From: Vibrio sp. 10N.286.49.B1
GTDB lineage: Bacteria > Pseudomonadota > Gammaproteobacteria > Enterobacterales > Vibrionaceae
NCBI RefSeq assembly: GCF_002873335.1
Contig: NZ_MCUW01000019.1
Location: 1,008-65,007, forward strand
Length of the DNA stretch: 64,000 nucleotides
Direction of reading: 5' to 3'
Every line of letters starts with the position of its first letter. Positions within the stretch are counted from its first letter, which is position 1. The notes beneath the pieces are model-generated. The model did no database searches. It had not been told where the DNA came from and saw nothing but the letters and a program-made list of their open reading frames with translations. A program made the position numbers and the translations under genes. This document shows positions 17,859 to 27,655 of this stretch, in pieces.

Positions 17859-19811
17859 TTATGAATGGTCATTTATTTCAGGGAAATGCGTTTCACTGCC
17901 ATCGCTGTGTACGACGCAGATTTCGCTTGGTTTACCATCACCATCGAGTTTAAGTCGACCAATACCGCTACGATTAACCAAGTGGTTCGACGCTGGTGGG
18001 CTTGGATGGCGCTTAAATATTTTCAACTGCTTACGCTTAGTAAACCAGTTAAGCGGAGAGCGAGGGGTGTAAAGCCACGCATCAAGCTTGCCAAATAGGT
18101 TGAGCAAGGTTGCTGGAAACTCGTTCTTAATGCCGCTACAAGTGATTTGGTAAATATGAGAATCAGTTTCTCGATAGCGAAGCGCGATATCATAAACAAA
18201 GGAGTAATGAACATCACCGGATAGGATGACAAAGTTTTTCGGCGTTTTTGAATGTGTGAAAATCGAGAGTAGCGTATTCGCACTGCCCGGGTGCGCCATC
18301 CAGTTCTCTGCATCTATCATCAGCGGTTTACCGGCAATCGTCGCAAGACGCTGCATGGTTTCAATGAACTTTACACCGAACATCGGCGCGGCTGATACAA
18401 CGATGACTGAATCTTGATCGATCAGCTCGTGCTGAAATTCAACCAAGGCCTCCCAATCCATAAGGCCTGACGGTTTGTTTAGATTTGACTCCGATCGCCA
18501 GCGTCGAGTTCTTGTATCTAACACAACGACTTTTGGCGTTGAGTTGATGGAAAAATGCCAGCGTTCATACCGCAACAAATCATAGATAGCCTCATCAAGA
18601 ATTTGCTTGTCCAACTGAGCCGAGGGTTCTTTGGGTTTGAATAAGTTCGTTAGTGTGCGGTGCCAATCAGCGTGATAGATGCTCGGGTCGTTTCCCCATG
18701 CTTGGCACAATAAATAGGATAATAAGCCATTGCCGATGATCTGTTTTGAAAACGGGTGTTCGTAGGCTGCTTTTTCCCATCCCACGGTTAAATTCCAATC
18801 ATCGGTAATATCATGGTCATCAAAAATCATGTACGTGGGGATATGTGCAAGCACGCGACGCACTTGTGACAAGCCTTCAACGAACTGATTAATGCGCGCT
18901 TTTTCTTCATGCCATTCTTTTTGAAAATGAAGTGGTAGACTTTCACCATTGACGATGAATTGTGCGTCTTCGAGTCGATCAATATTGATATGTGTCCATA
19001 ATTCTGGAGACCACACCAACAGATACATAGCGATGAACTCGGAAAACGTAACCAGATGGTTATGAGCGTCAGTAGAGCTAAAGATAGGGATGTCGCTAGT
19101 AGTTAACTTTGCGTGTTGCGGTCTTGCTTTAGGCAACAGTTCATCTCTACGGTAAAGGGTTTTAGGGTGCAGATACAGCGCTTGGCTGTTGGCGACTGAC
19201 CCCTTAGTAAAGTCTTCATTTGGTAGCTCTAGAAGATCAATCACTTGATGAATGGCATCGAGCATCGGGCCCGCTACATGGTCGGCATAGATCTGGTCAC
19301 CATTGAGTAATAACATGTCAGGCCGATTGTGAATGCTCTTTTGCAGCTGAGCATCGACGGCCAATAAACTATCGCCACTATGGTGGTGGGGATTCCTGCA
19401 CGAACCATGGAGTATATGGTCGGCTCGCTCGGAAACGTTAAACTCTATCCCGTTCCCTTCCGAATAAGAAAGGTCTGCTGGTAAAACACTATTGTTTATC
19501 TCGTCAATAAAAACGTCATATCGAGCGGTATTGTCTGCTCCGCAGTAATGGGGATCTGATGTGAGACTACGAGTATCGAATGCGACGTCAGGCTTGAAAT
19601 GTGCGAGTACGATCCATAACTTGGGACTTAGTTGATAAGATTGTTCGTAGGAAATAGCGAAGTTTTCCGTTGTGTCGCCATGCTGCAAGGAAATAATTAG
19701 ACGTGTTGGATCAACAGAAGATGCCATCCACAGTGAAAACTCGTGTGGATTGACGCGCCTTAAGATTGGACCTGCAAGAATAGGGGAAATGGCCATCATG
19801 TGAGGCGTCAT
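17859..19811 (-). CDS. PhoD-like metallophosphatase family protein
   Basis: A 650-residue protein with the PhoD-type metallophosphatase core. Metal-binding motifs are in order: HGSCRNPHH near 135, NGDQIYADH near 172, FDDHDITDDWN near 335 and ILSGDVHYSF near 533. An N-terminal beta-rich domain occupies the first 120 residues. I see no Tat or Sec signal, unlike secreted PhoD, so it may act in the cytoplasm. Its ATG overlaps the stop of the upstream 140-residue gene by four bases (ATGA), so they form a coupled pair. The substrate is unknown; relatives hydrolyse phosphodiesters. Confidence 0.83.
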   Translation of the reverse strand: MTPHMMAISPILAGPILRRVNPHEFSLWMASSVDPTRLIISLQHGDTTENFAISYEQSYQLSPKLWIVLAHFKPDVAFDTRSLTSDPHYCGADNTARYDVFIDEINNSVLPADLSYSEGNGIEFNVSERADHILHGSCRNPHHHSGDSLLAVDAQLQKSIHNRPDMLLLNGDQIYADHVAGPMLDAIHQVIDLLELPNEDFTKGSVANSQALYLHPKTLYRRDELLPKARPQHAKLTTSDIPIFSSTDAHNHLVTFSEFIAMYLLVWSPELWTHINIDRLEDAQFIVNGESLPLHFQKEWHEEKARINQFVEGLSQVRRVLAHIPTYMIFDDHDITDDWNLTVGWEKAAYEHPFSKQIIGNGLLSYLLCQAWGNDPSIYHADWHRTLTNLFKPKEPSAQLDKQILDEAIYDLLRYERWHFSINSTPKVVVLDTRTRRWRSESNLNKPSGLMDWEALVEFQHELIDQDSVIVVSAAPMFGVKFIETMQRLATIAGKPLMIDAENWMAHPGSANTLLSIFTHSKTPKNFVILSGDVHYSFVYDIALRYRETDSHIYQITCSGIKNEFPATLLNLFGKLDAWLYTPRSPLNWFTKRKQLKIFKRHPSPPASNHLVNRSGIGRLKLDGDGKPSEICVVHSDGSETHFPEINDHS

Positions 19812-20230
19812 AACAGGTTCTCCTCAAGAGGTTGCGTTGTGCACTCTTCGGTTGAAGTCAGTGATAGATCAGGCTGATTCTCTACGTTATCCATCGATTC
19901 CAGCAACTCAACAAATTCACTGCTTGTGGACTCATGTCCTACGAGAAAAAATGCCAACAGTGCATCGATAGTGGTGTCTGAATGCTGAGATTGGGTCACG
20001 ATGTCAGTGAGTCGAGTCCGTAATAATTCGATTTCATGATCGACAAAGCCGCGCCCTTCAACGCCATCTTCCCCTTCATCTGGGGCATTATCAAACCCTA
20101 AGAATAACAGGTCGTTATCAAGTTTGGCTTCTACAAGACGCTCTGGTAGCCACTTTTCGCCTGTCACGACGTGGCATTCTCTGTCAATTGGCAGAGAATC
20201 GAGGATATTTTTTAAATTTGATACTTTCAC
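19808..20230 (-). CDS. Hypothetical acidic protein coupled to PhoD-like gene
   Basis: A 140-residue, very acidic cytoplasmic protein with no signal peptide or recognised domain. It begins MKVSNLKNILDSL, and contains GFDNAPDEGEDGVEGRGF near 45-62. It overlaps the PhoD-like gene by four bases, so the two are probably translated together and may interact. I do not recognise the family. Confidence 0.7.
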   Translation of the reverse strand: MKVSNLKNILDSLPIDRECHVVTGEKWLPERLVEAKLDNDLLFLGFDNAPDEGEDGVEGRGFVDHEIELLRTRLTDIVTQSQHSDTTIDALLAFFLVGHESTSSEFVELLESMDNVENQPDLSLTSTEECTTQPLEENLL

Positions 20231-20482
20231 GATTGGTCTAAATAGTGGAAACTATGTCACCGATAATGTGGTGCTATCGATCAACCGATGGGCTAATCAC
20301 ACTGTCGTGACATATAAATTCAATAAAAATAATAATATAACAACTCTTCTTCTTAGGGGTAGCGGTTGTTAGTATATTTGACATGATGCTTGCCTACCAT
20401 CGGTACCATCGGTCTATTTTTGTTCACACGCGCCCTAGTTTTTGTATTAAGAATGATTATTCGGCTGGAGAAACTGTAAGAC

Positions 20483-21808
20483 ATGATAAAGAAAAATCTC
20501 GCGTTGGGAGTGGCTAGTATTTTAGGTAGCACCTCGGTCGCAAATGCAGCGCAAGAGGCAGAATGGGGTATTGCCGCGGTTTGGCGTACAGCAAATATCC
20601 CTTTTGAAACGCAGAGTGAAGATTCTACCGTGAGTACGTTCATCCCAATGATGTACTTCAAAAATGACTATGTGTTCCTCGATGGCATGACGGCAGGCGC
20701 GCATCTTTATAAAACGGATGATAAACAATTTGAATTGAATGCCATTACTCGATTACGTTTTATTGATATCCCAGCCGATGAGCAAAATGCAGCGGGAGGG
20801 GATACCCTCGATTATGGTCTGCAATTACGATACAACTTGGATGAGACGTGGCACCTTGATACAGAATTGATGACTGACAACGAGTTTCGTAAACACGCAA
20901 ACTTGAGGTTACAAGGGACGCTAGATTACGGCGATCTTGAATTAAAGCCGAATGTGACACTGCGTTACAAAGATTCTGGATTTAATACGGAGTATTACGG
21001 CTCTTACAACGGCTATAGCCAAGACATTAATGGGGCGTTCGATTATGCCATGGGTGTTGATGCCAAATATCATGTGGTTTCAAACCTGTACATGTTGGGT
21101 TCAACCAATATACGAATGCTTGATAATTCGGCGTACCACTCCGATGTCATCAAAGATCGGTTTGAGGGTGAAGTTTACCTAGGGTTTGGCTTCTTTAATG
21201 AGAAGAAAAAAACGACAACATCTAAAGCGAAACAACATAGCCGGGATATCAGCACGAAGCCATACGTGAGAGTCGCGCACGGTTATGCATCGCCATCGGA
21301 TATGGGTGATATTCTGACGTTCAATGGAAAACGTGACCCATACAATAACCAAGTAACCTCTATTTTTTACGGACACCCGTTAACCGATGAGTTGTTTGGT
21401 TTGCCTCTTGATATCTATTTGAGCCCAGGCTATGCGCATCACTGGAGCTCAGAAGTGCAAGAGACAGGCAATGAATTTGTGGCACTTATTAAAGCTTACT
21501 ACACCTTTAACTGGCCGGTGAAAATGCGACTTGGTGTTGGTAATGGTGTGTCGTATATCGACAACGTGACTTACATTGAACAGCAAGAAATGGATAAGAA
21601 AGAAAAACGTGCCAGTCACGTTATGAACTACATTGATATCTCTTATGATGTCAATATTGGTTCAATCTTCAGAAAACCAGAGTGGGAAGCCTTGTGGTTG
21701 GGTTATTCATTACATCATCGAAGTGCTATTTTTGAAGCTTCATCGCAGTTCGGTCGAATCAAAGGCGGCAGTAACTACAGTACGGTTTACCTACAGTATG
21801 ACTTTTAG
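20483..21808 (+). CDS. MipA/OmpV-family outer membrane protein
   Basis: A 441-residue outer-membrane beta-barrel, longer than most MipA/OmpV members. A signal peptide of about 22 residues ends SVANA. The mature start AEWGIAAVWRTANIPF and repeated alternating hydrophobic strands ending in a C-terminal Phe (YLQYDF) are typical of the family and suit BAM assembly. Family members act as scaffolds or small-molecule channels; the substrate here is unknown. It is monocistronic and ends at a strong terminator (21861-21888). Confidence 0.85.
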   Translation: MIKKNLALGVASILGSTSVANAAQEAEWGIAAVWRTANIPFETQSEDSTVSTFIPMMYFKNDYVFLDGMTAGAHLYKTDDKQFELNAITRLRFIDIPADEQNAAGGDTLDYGLQLRYNLDETWHLDTELMTDNEFRKHANLRLQGTLDYGDLELKPNVTLRYKDSGFNTEYYGSYNGYSQDINGAFDYAMGVDAKYHVVSNLYMLGSTNIRMLDNSAYHSDVIKDRFEGEVYLGFGFFNEKKKTTTSKAKQHSRDISTKPYVRVAHGYASPSDMGDILTFNGKRDPYNNQVTSIFYGHPLTDELFGLPLDIYLSPGYAHHWSSEVQETGNEFVALIKAYYTFNWPVKMRLGVGNGVSYIDNVTYIEQQEMDKKEKRASHVMNYIDISYDVNIGSIFRKPEWEALWLGYSLHHRSAIFEASSQFGRIKGGSNYSTVYLQYDF

Positions 21809-21860
21809 CCATTTCAGATTTAAGCCGAGAGTGTGTGATTGAGCTAGCGGCATATAAGCT

Positions 21861-21888
21861 AAAAAGCCTCGCGTAAGCGGGGCTTTTT
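21861..21888 (+). terminator. Rho-independent terminator after MipA/OmpV gene
   Basis: AAAAAGCCTCGC pairs with GCGGGGCTTTTT (one wobble) around a GTAA tetraloop, with the T-run included in the stem end. Confidence 0.9.
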
Positions 21889-21971
21889 ATTGTCGCCTGA
21901 GTTAACGCCAACACGGAGCTGTGCTACAATCCGGCCAGTTTGTAAATCGTAAAATTGAACTAGGAAACGTT

Positions 21972-24900
21972 TTGACTTCCTCTCTCTCTGAAAACAATAA
22001 AAATAATCCGGCGGTTAAAGCCAATAATGCACATTCGTTGAAGAAAGCACTGAATGACTGCATGATTCGCGACCGCTTTCGTCTGCATAAACGCATAAAC
22101 GGTGCGAGCCGTATTAAGAATGAGCAGTCAAAAACGGCCGTGTTTGATGAAATTGCGATGGATATTGCGCAATCAATGATGAAAGCGCAGCAACGTAGCG
22201 CGCACAAAGCGACGATCAACTACCCAGAATTGTTGCCAGTTAGTCAAAAGAAAGATGATATTGCAAAAGCCATATTAGAAAACCAAGTGGTCATCGTTGC
22301 GGGTGAGACTGGGTCGGGGAAAACGACTCAGCTACCAAAAATCTGCTCAGAGCTTGGTCGTGGAAAGTTTGGTCTTATTGGCCATACTCAACCACGTCGA
22401 CTTGCCGCTCGTTCAGTGGCCAACCGTATTGCTGAAGAGATGGACTCCCAATTGGGCGAGTTTGTCGGCTATAAGGTCCGATTTAACGATCAGATTTCAG
22501 ACAACACGCAAATCAAGCTGATGACCGATGGTATCCTGCTAGCTGAGATCCAACATGATCGTTACCTAAATCAATATGACACCATCATTATCGATGAAGC
22601 GCACGAGCGTAGCCTTAACATCGATTTTATCTTGGGTTACCTTCGAGAGCTGTTACCAAAGCGCCCGGACCTTAAGATCGTCATCACGTCCGCGACTATT
22701 GACCCAGAACGTTTTTCAAAGCACTTCAACGATGCGCCAATTATAGAAGTCTCAGGCCGCACTTACCCGGTTGATACACGTTATCGTCCATTGAATGGAG
22801 ATGATGATGCCGATCGTGATCAGCTTGAAGGGATCTTCGAAGCCGTTGATGAGCTGTGTGATGAAGGGCTTGGCGACATCCTGATCTTTATGAACGGTGA
22901 ACGAGAGATTCGTGATACCGCAGATGCGCTCAATAAACGTAACTTGCGTGACACTGAAGTGGTTCCTTTATATGCGCGACTATCATCAGGCGAGCAGAAC
23001 AAGATCTTCCAGTCGCATACCGGCCGACGCATTGTATTAGCAACCAACGTAGCAGAAACGTCATTAACGGTGCCAGGCATTCGTTATGTCATTGACCCAG
23101 GTACGGCGAGAATTAGCCGCTATAGCTACCGGACAAAAGTGCAGCGACTGCCAATAGAAGCGATCTCACAAGCCAGTGCCAATCAACGGAAAGGGCGATG
23201 TGGCCGTGTTGCTGAAGGTATTTGTATTCGTCTTTACTCAGAAGAAGATTTTGAGTCTCGTAGTGAGTTTACCGATCCTGAGATTTTACGCACCAACCTG
23301 GCTTCCGTTATTCTACAAATGACGGCGTTAGGGCTGGGCGATATTGATGCTTTCCCATTCGTTGAAGTGCCAGATAAGCGCAATGTCCAAGATGGTATTC
23401 GTTTGCTTGAAGAGTTAGGTGCCATTAACGACAAAGCAACGGATCCACGTAAACGTTTGACGCCAATTGGGCGACAGTTGTCCAAATTGCCAATCGATCC
23501 AAGACTTGGTCGTATGGTCTTAGAAGCACCAAAATTAGGGTGTTTAAAAGAAATCATGGTTATCGCGTCAGCACTATCGATTCAAGACCCGCGTGAAAGA
23601 CCGAGTGATAAGCAACAAGCGTCGGATGAAAAGCATCGTCGATTCTTTGATAAAGAATCAGACTTTATGGCTTTTGTTAATCTATGGGACTACATCCAAG
23701 GCAAACAAAAAGAGCTGACAGGCAATCAATTTAGACGTCATTGTAAAACGGATTACCTGAACTACTTGCGCGTGCGTGAATGGCAGGATGTGTATTTTCA
23801 AATTCACCAAGCCATGCGTGAAATGGATGGTAAAGTTAATCAAGAGCCCGCGAATGAGCAATCCATTAATACTGCTTTACTTGTCGGTTTGCTGTCCCAC
23901 ATAGGCGTTAAAGACCAAGAGAAGAATGAATACCAAGGTGCTCGTAACGCCCGTTTTCATATATTTCCAGGGTCAGGGCTGTTTAAGAAACAACCCAAGT
24001 GGATCATGTCGGCAGAGCTGGTAGAAACGTCCAAGCTGTGGGGACGAATCATTGCCAAGATTCAACCTGAATGGATAGAACCCGTTGCGAAGCACTTGGT
24101 GAAAACCAGTTACAGCGAGCCGCATTGGTCCAAGAAACAAGCGGCCGTGATGGCTCATGAAAAAGTCATGTTGTACGGGATCCCCATTGTTCCGAAGCGC
24201 CTTGTGAACTACAGCAATATCGATCCGGCAGTGAGTCGAGAGATCTTTATTCGTAGTGCATTGGTCGAAGGTGAGTGGGAAACCAAGCATGCGTTTTTTA
24301 AGAAAAACCGCAAGTTGCTTCTTGAAGTAGAAGAGCTTGAGCATAAATCTCGTCGTCGCGACATCTTGGTTGATGACGATGACCTGTTTGATTTCTATGA
24401 CCAGCGAGTCGATACCGATGTCGTTTCCGGACGACACTTTGACACTTGGTGGAAAAAAGCCAGTCAAAAGAACAAAGACTTGCTGAATTTTGAGAAAGAA
24501 CAGTTATTTAAGGGCGATGCTAGCCACGTCACTGAGTTGGATTACCCGAACTTTTGGTATCAAGGTGATTTCAAGCTCAAACTGAGTTATCAGTTCGAGC
24601 CGGGCGAAGATAACGATGGTGTGACGGTTCACATCCCATTGCCGATATTGAATCAAATCGACAGTGAAGGGTTTGATTGGCAAATTCCAGGGCTTCGACA
24701 AGAACTCATTATTAGCTTGATTAAGTCGCTGCCTAAAACAGTAAGAAAGAACTTTGTACCTGCGCCTAACTATGCTGATGCATTCTTAGCTCGAACGAAA
24801 GTGATGGAAGCGCCGCTATTGGATTCGCTGGAAAAAGAACTGCGTCGAATGACTGGCGTTGAGATTCTTAGAGAACAATGGAATTTGTCACAGTTAACGG

Positions 24901-25898
24901 ATCACTTGAAAATCACTTTTAGAGCAGTGGATCATCGAAACCGTAAACTAAAAGAAAATCGCGACCTTTACGAGCTCAAAGAAAGCCTAAAAGATAAAGT
25001 ACAAGCAACCTTATCTAAAGTTGCGGATGACGATATCGAACAGCAAGGGCTGCATACTTGGAGTTTTGGTGAGCTTCCTAAGGTTTACTCTCAGAAACGA
25101 GGTGGATTCGATGTTAAGGCTTATCCAGCGCTAGTGGATAAGAAAGACAGCGTTGAAATTAAGTTGTTCGAGACCGAAGTTGAGCAGGAGTTAGTCATGA
25201 AGGAAGGGCAGCGCCGCTTGGTGCTACTCAATGTACCTTCACCGATAAAATACTTGCACACGAACTTACCCAACAAATCTAAACTTGGGTTGTATTTCAA
25301 CCCGTATGGTAAAGTGTTAGACCTTATTGATGATTGTATATCGTGCGGTATTGATAAGTTGATCGAAGAGCAAGGTGGCTTGGTCTGGGATTCTGAGAAA
25401 TTTGATACATTGAAAGAGCATGTACGTGCAAACTTAGATGAGACCGTGGTGGATATTGCTCAACAGGTCGAGACCATTCTTACCACGGCGTTTAACCTGA
25501 ACAAAAAACTCAAAGGACGAGTGGATTTATCCATGGCCTTTGCCTTATCTGATGTTAAAGCTCAGATAGAAGGCTTGATTTTTAAAGGGTTTGCGACAGA
25601 GTGTGGCTGGAAACGCTTGCCTGATATTTTGCGCTATCTTCGCGCGATTGAACGCCGCTTAGAAAAACTCCCGATCGACCCAAATCGTGACCGTATGCAT
25701 ATTCTGAAAGTGGAATCAGTCACACAAGATTACAAAGAATTGCTGAATAAAATTCCGAAAGGGATGAAGATACCTGAGAATGTGAAAGAAGTACGCTGGA
25801 TGCTTGAAGAGCTTCGAGTGAGTTACTTTGCACAGCAATTAGGCACACCGTACCCTGTGTCTGATAAACGGGTTCGTAATGCCATTGATGCTTGTTGA
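21972..25898 (+). CDS. hrpA: ATP-dependent RNA helicase HrpA
   Basis: A DEAH-box RNA helicase of about 1308 residues, matching HrpA of E. coli (about 1300) throughout. Motifs: Walker A VAGETGSGKTTQLPK, DEAH in IIDEAHERSLN, SAT motif ITSATIDPERF, and the helicase C motif QRKGRCGRV. Then come the helicase-associated, OB-fold and HrpA-specific C-terminal domains (SYFAQQLGTPYP near the end). HrpA rescues stalled ribosomes and remodels mRNA. The start is uncertain: I chose TTG at 21972 because AGGA lies 7 bases upstream; GTG at 21921 is the in-frame alternative with poor RBS spacing. Confidence 0.95.
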   Translation: MTSSLSENNKNNPAVKANNAHSLKKALNDCMIRDRFRLHKRINGASRIKNEQSKTAVFDEIAMDIAQSMMKAQQRSAHKATINYPELLPVSQKKDDIAKAILENQVVIVAGETGSGKTTQLPKICSELGRGKFGLIGHTQPRRLAARSVANRIAEEMDSQLGEFVGYKVRFNDQISDNTQIKLMTDGILLAEIQHDRYLNQYDTIIIDEAHERSLNIDFILGYLRELLPKRPDLKIVITSATIDPERFSKHFNDAPIIEVSGRTYPVDTRYRPLNGDDDADRDQLEGIFEAVDELCDEGLGDILIFMNGEREIRDTADALNKRNLRDTEVVPLYARLSSGEQNKIFQSHTGRRIVLATNVAETSLTVPGIRYVIDPGTARISRYSYRTKVQRLPIEAISQASANQRKGRCGRVAEGICIRLYSEEDFESRSEFTDPEILRTNLASVILQMTALGLGDIDAFPFVEVPDKRNVQDGIRLLEELGAINDKATDPRKRLTPIGRQLSKLPIDPRLGRMVLEAPKLGCLKEIMVIASALSIQDPRERPSDKQQASDEKHRRFFDKESDFMAFVNLWDYIQGKQKELTGNQFRRHCKTDYLNYLRVREWQDVYFQIHQAMREMDGKVNQEPANEQSINTALLVGLLSHIGVKDQEKNEYQGARNARFHIFPGSGLFKKQPKWIMSAELVETSKLWGRIIAKIQPEWIEPVAKHLVKTSYSEPHWSKKQAAVMAHEKVMLYGIPIVPKRLVNYSNIDPAVSREIFIRSALVEGEWETKHAFFKKNRKLLLEVEELEHKSRRRDILVDDDDLFDFYDQRVDTDVVSGRHFDTWWKKASQKNKDLLNFEKEQLFKGDASHVTELDYPNFWYQGDFKLKLSYQFEPGEDNDGVTVHIPLPILNQIDSEGFDWQIPGLRQELIISLIKSLPKTVRKNFVPAPNYADAFLARTKVMEAPLLDSLEKELRRMTGVEILREQWNLSQLTDHLKITFRAVDHRNRKLKENRDLYELKESLKDKVQATLSKVADDDIEQQGLHTWSFGELPKVYSQKRGGFDVKAYPALVDKKDSVEIKLFETEVEQELVMKEGQRRLVLLNVPSPIKYLHTNLPNKSKLGLYFNPYGKVLDLIDDCISCGIDKLIEEQGGLVWDSEKFDTLKEHVRANLDETVVDIAQQVETILTTAFNLNKKLKGRVDLSMAFALSDVKAQIEGLIFKGFATECGWKRLPDILRYLRAIERRLEKLPIDPNRDRMHILKVESVTQDYKELLNKIPKGMKIPENVKEVRWMLEELRVSYFAQQLGTPYPVSDKRVRNAIDAC

Positions 25899-26068
25899 TT
25901 GTAAATATCAACATGCATTCGATTTTCGCATGAAAACAATGAATTAATTCAATAAGTTTGACTTAAATCTGAACTTTTAGCATTCCTTTAAGGGTATGCT
26001 ATGTGATATAAAGCTTCGCGGTGGCTTTTATTGGACTCGCCGCTATTTCATAGACAAGAAGGTTAACA

Positions 26069-26593
26069 ATGAAAAAGACTCTTTTAGCGCTTGCGCTTAT
26101 TGGTGCATCAACGTCAGCATTTGCTGATGCGTGGTTATATGGTGGCGTTTCTGCTGGACGTGCTGACTATAATGATAACAATGACACACCAATGGGCTTT
26201 CATGTTGGTACAGGCATTCTACCAATCATTGGTGTTGAAGGCGGTTACTGGAAGCACGGTAACTTTGATATGACTAATAGAGATACGGGTGCAAGTGGCT
26301 ACGCTGAACTAGGTTCATGGTACGCGGCGTTAAAGCCAAGTATCGACCTTGGCCCTGTTCAACTGTATGCGAAGGGTGGTCTCCATTACTTTAATACAAA
26401 TTACAAAAGTGGCTTAAGCAGCCAAGGTAGCGAGAGCGGTACTGATTTTATGTATGGCCTTGGTGCGGATTATTTTGTAACTGATATGTTATCTATTGGT
26501 GCAAGCTGGCAGCGTTTTAACGGCATTAAAACGGTAGCGGGTGGACAAGATCTCGATAGCTTTACTATCAATGCAACGCTTCACATTTTCTAA
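26069..26593 (+). CDS. Small YfaZ/OmpA-like outer membrane beta-barrel
   Basis: A 174-residue protein with a 19-residue signal peptide ending SAFA. The mature part is glycine- and aromatic-rich with alternating hydrophobic strands (YGGVSAGRADY, GIEGGYWKHG-like pattern, YAKGGLHYF) and a terminal Phe, fitting an eight-stranded barrel. It resembles the YfaZ-type group. No periplasmic domain is present, so it is unlike true OmpA. The role is unknown. It ends at the terminator at 26624-26648. Confidence 0.75.
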   Translation: MKKTLLALALIGASTSAFADAWLYGGVSAGRADYNDNNDTPMGFHVGTGILPIIGVEGGYWKHGNFDMTNRDTGASGYAELGSWYAALKPSIDLGPVQLYAKGGLHYFNTNYKSGLSSQGSESGTDFMYGLGADYFVTDMLSIGASWQRFNGIKTVAGGQDLDSFTINATLHIF

Positions 26594-26623
26594 ATTGTTA
26601 TTGGCTTTGTAAGATAAAAATAG

Positions 26624-26648
26624 AAGCGGCCGAATTGGTCGCTTTTTA
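26624..26648 (+). terminator. Rho-independent terminator
   Basis: AAGCGGCC pairs with GGTCGCTT (one G-T pair) around GAATT, followed by TTTTATT. It lies 30 bases after the small barrel gene. Confidence 0.85.
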
Positions 26649-26767
26649 TTGTGGTGTGATCGCGAAGCATCAATACCGCTAACAGTGTGTTGCGCTGAAC
26701 ATCTGTCAATTTAGTGGCAAGTTAAACATCATAATCGCTTGGGGGTGCCTTTGAGGTGTGTTTTTGC

Positions 26768-27541
26768 TTACTGTGGAATCAGTGTCGGCATGTCTAAATA
26801 AAAGCCTTGAACAAAATCTATATCGAGATGACGTGCTATTTCGAGGTCGCCCGGACTCTCAATACCTTCAAGAACAATCTTTTGATCGTTGCCTTTAATT
26901 AAATGTACTGCCTCAATTAATGGTAATGAGTTACCCTCGCGATATTGTTGCAGTAGCCCAATGTCAATTTTGACAATTCCTGGTTGAACGATTTTTAGTC
27001 GATTTTCAGTGGAATGCCTTGATCCAAAATCATCTATCGCGACGTTAAAGTTATGGTTTTTCAAAAATTTGATTTTCTGCATTAGTGCTGTGGGGCAACT
27101 AGTTTCATTTTCTACAATCTCAACGACAACATTAGCATTACTATAGCTGCTTTGGCTAATACTATGTTTTTTTATGCAACGTATCATAACTGGCCAAATT
27201 CTCTTGTGTACGCCTAGATACCCTAATGTATTGGGAGCCATGTTCAGAAAGACCTTACCGTGTAAGTTGTCTTTGAACGCTCGATAATTTATTACGTGTA
27301 AAGTGGTGACCGCAAGATCCATATGGATCTTATTAATGGAAGAAAGTGTTGGTTGGTCAAAAAACGCATTAGGGGAAATGGTGTCCCCTGATGCGTTTTC
27401 ACATCGGAGTAAAAGCTCGTACCCAAAAGGGGTCGTCGTATTCAAGTTATAAATAGTTTGAAATGCAGACGAAAGTAAGTAGTCGTTATATTGCAACTGA
27501 AAAGAAGACCCGGTATGAATGAGTGCTTTGCTAATGTTCAT
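26768..27541 (-). CDS. EAL-domain cyclic di-GMP phosphodiesterase
   Basis: A 257-residue stand-alone EAL protein with no sensor or membrane segment. The signature is ELL instead of EAL (GYELLLR near 39-45). The other catalytic positions remain: Asn in VFLNMAPNT, Glu in VVEIVENE, DDFG in VAIDDFGSR, Lys in VKIDIGL, Glu in VLEGIES and Gln in VQGFYL. Activity is therefore plausible. It may oppose the chemoreceptor-linked or CHASE-GGDEF signalling nearby, though a long perfect hairpin (27579-27624) separates it from the upstream chemoreceptor gene. Confidence 0.87.
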   Translation of the reverse strand: MNISKALIHTGSSFQLQYNDYLLSSAFQTIYNLNTTTPFGYELLLRCENASGDTISPNAFFDQPTLSSINKIHMDLAVTTLHVINYRAFKDNLHGKVFLNMAPNTLGYLGVHKRIWPVMIRCIKKHSISQSSYSNANVVVEIVENETSCPTALMQKIKFLKNHNFNVAIDDFGSRHSTENRLKIVQPGIVKIDIGLLQQYREGNSLPLIEAVHLIKGNDQKIVLEGIESPGDLEIARHLDIDFVQGFYLDMPTLIPQ

Positions 27542-27578
27542 AATTATTAATACTTTAGAGTGCGGTCATGATTAAAAG

Positions 27579-27624
27579 CTAACAACGTTCACTCTATTGA
27601 GAGCAATAGAGTGAACGTTGTTAG
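27579..27624 (-). terminator. Perfect 21-bp stem hairpin between chemoreceptor and EAL genes
   Basis: The arms 27579-27599 and 27604-27624 are perfectly complementary over 21 bases with an AGAG tetraloop. On the minus strand, where both flanking genes lie, CTTTTAATC follows. It probably terminates the chemoreceptor transcript or stabilises its 3' end, although the U-run is short for a stem this long. Confidence 0.65.
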
Positions 27625-27655
27625 TGTCAGATGGGGAAATTAAATAGGGCGAGCT

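Noticed and set aside
20231..20482. Pho box ahead of the PhoD-like operon
   Set aside because: CTGTCGTGACATAT resembles one half only; the direct repeat of a Pho box is not there.
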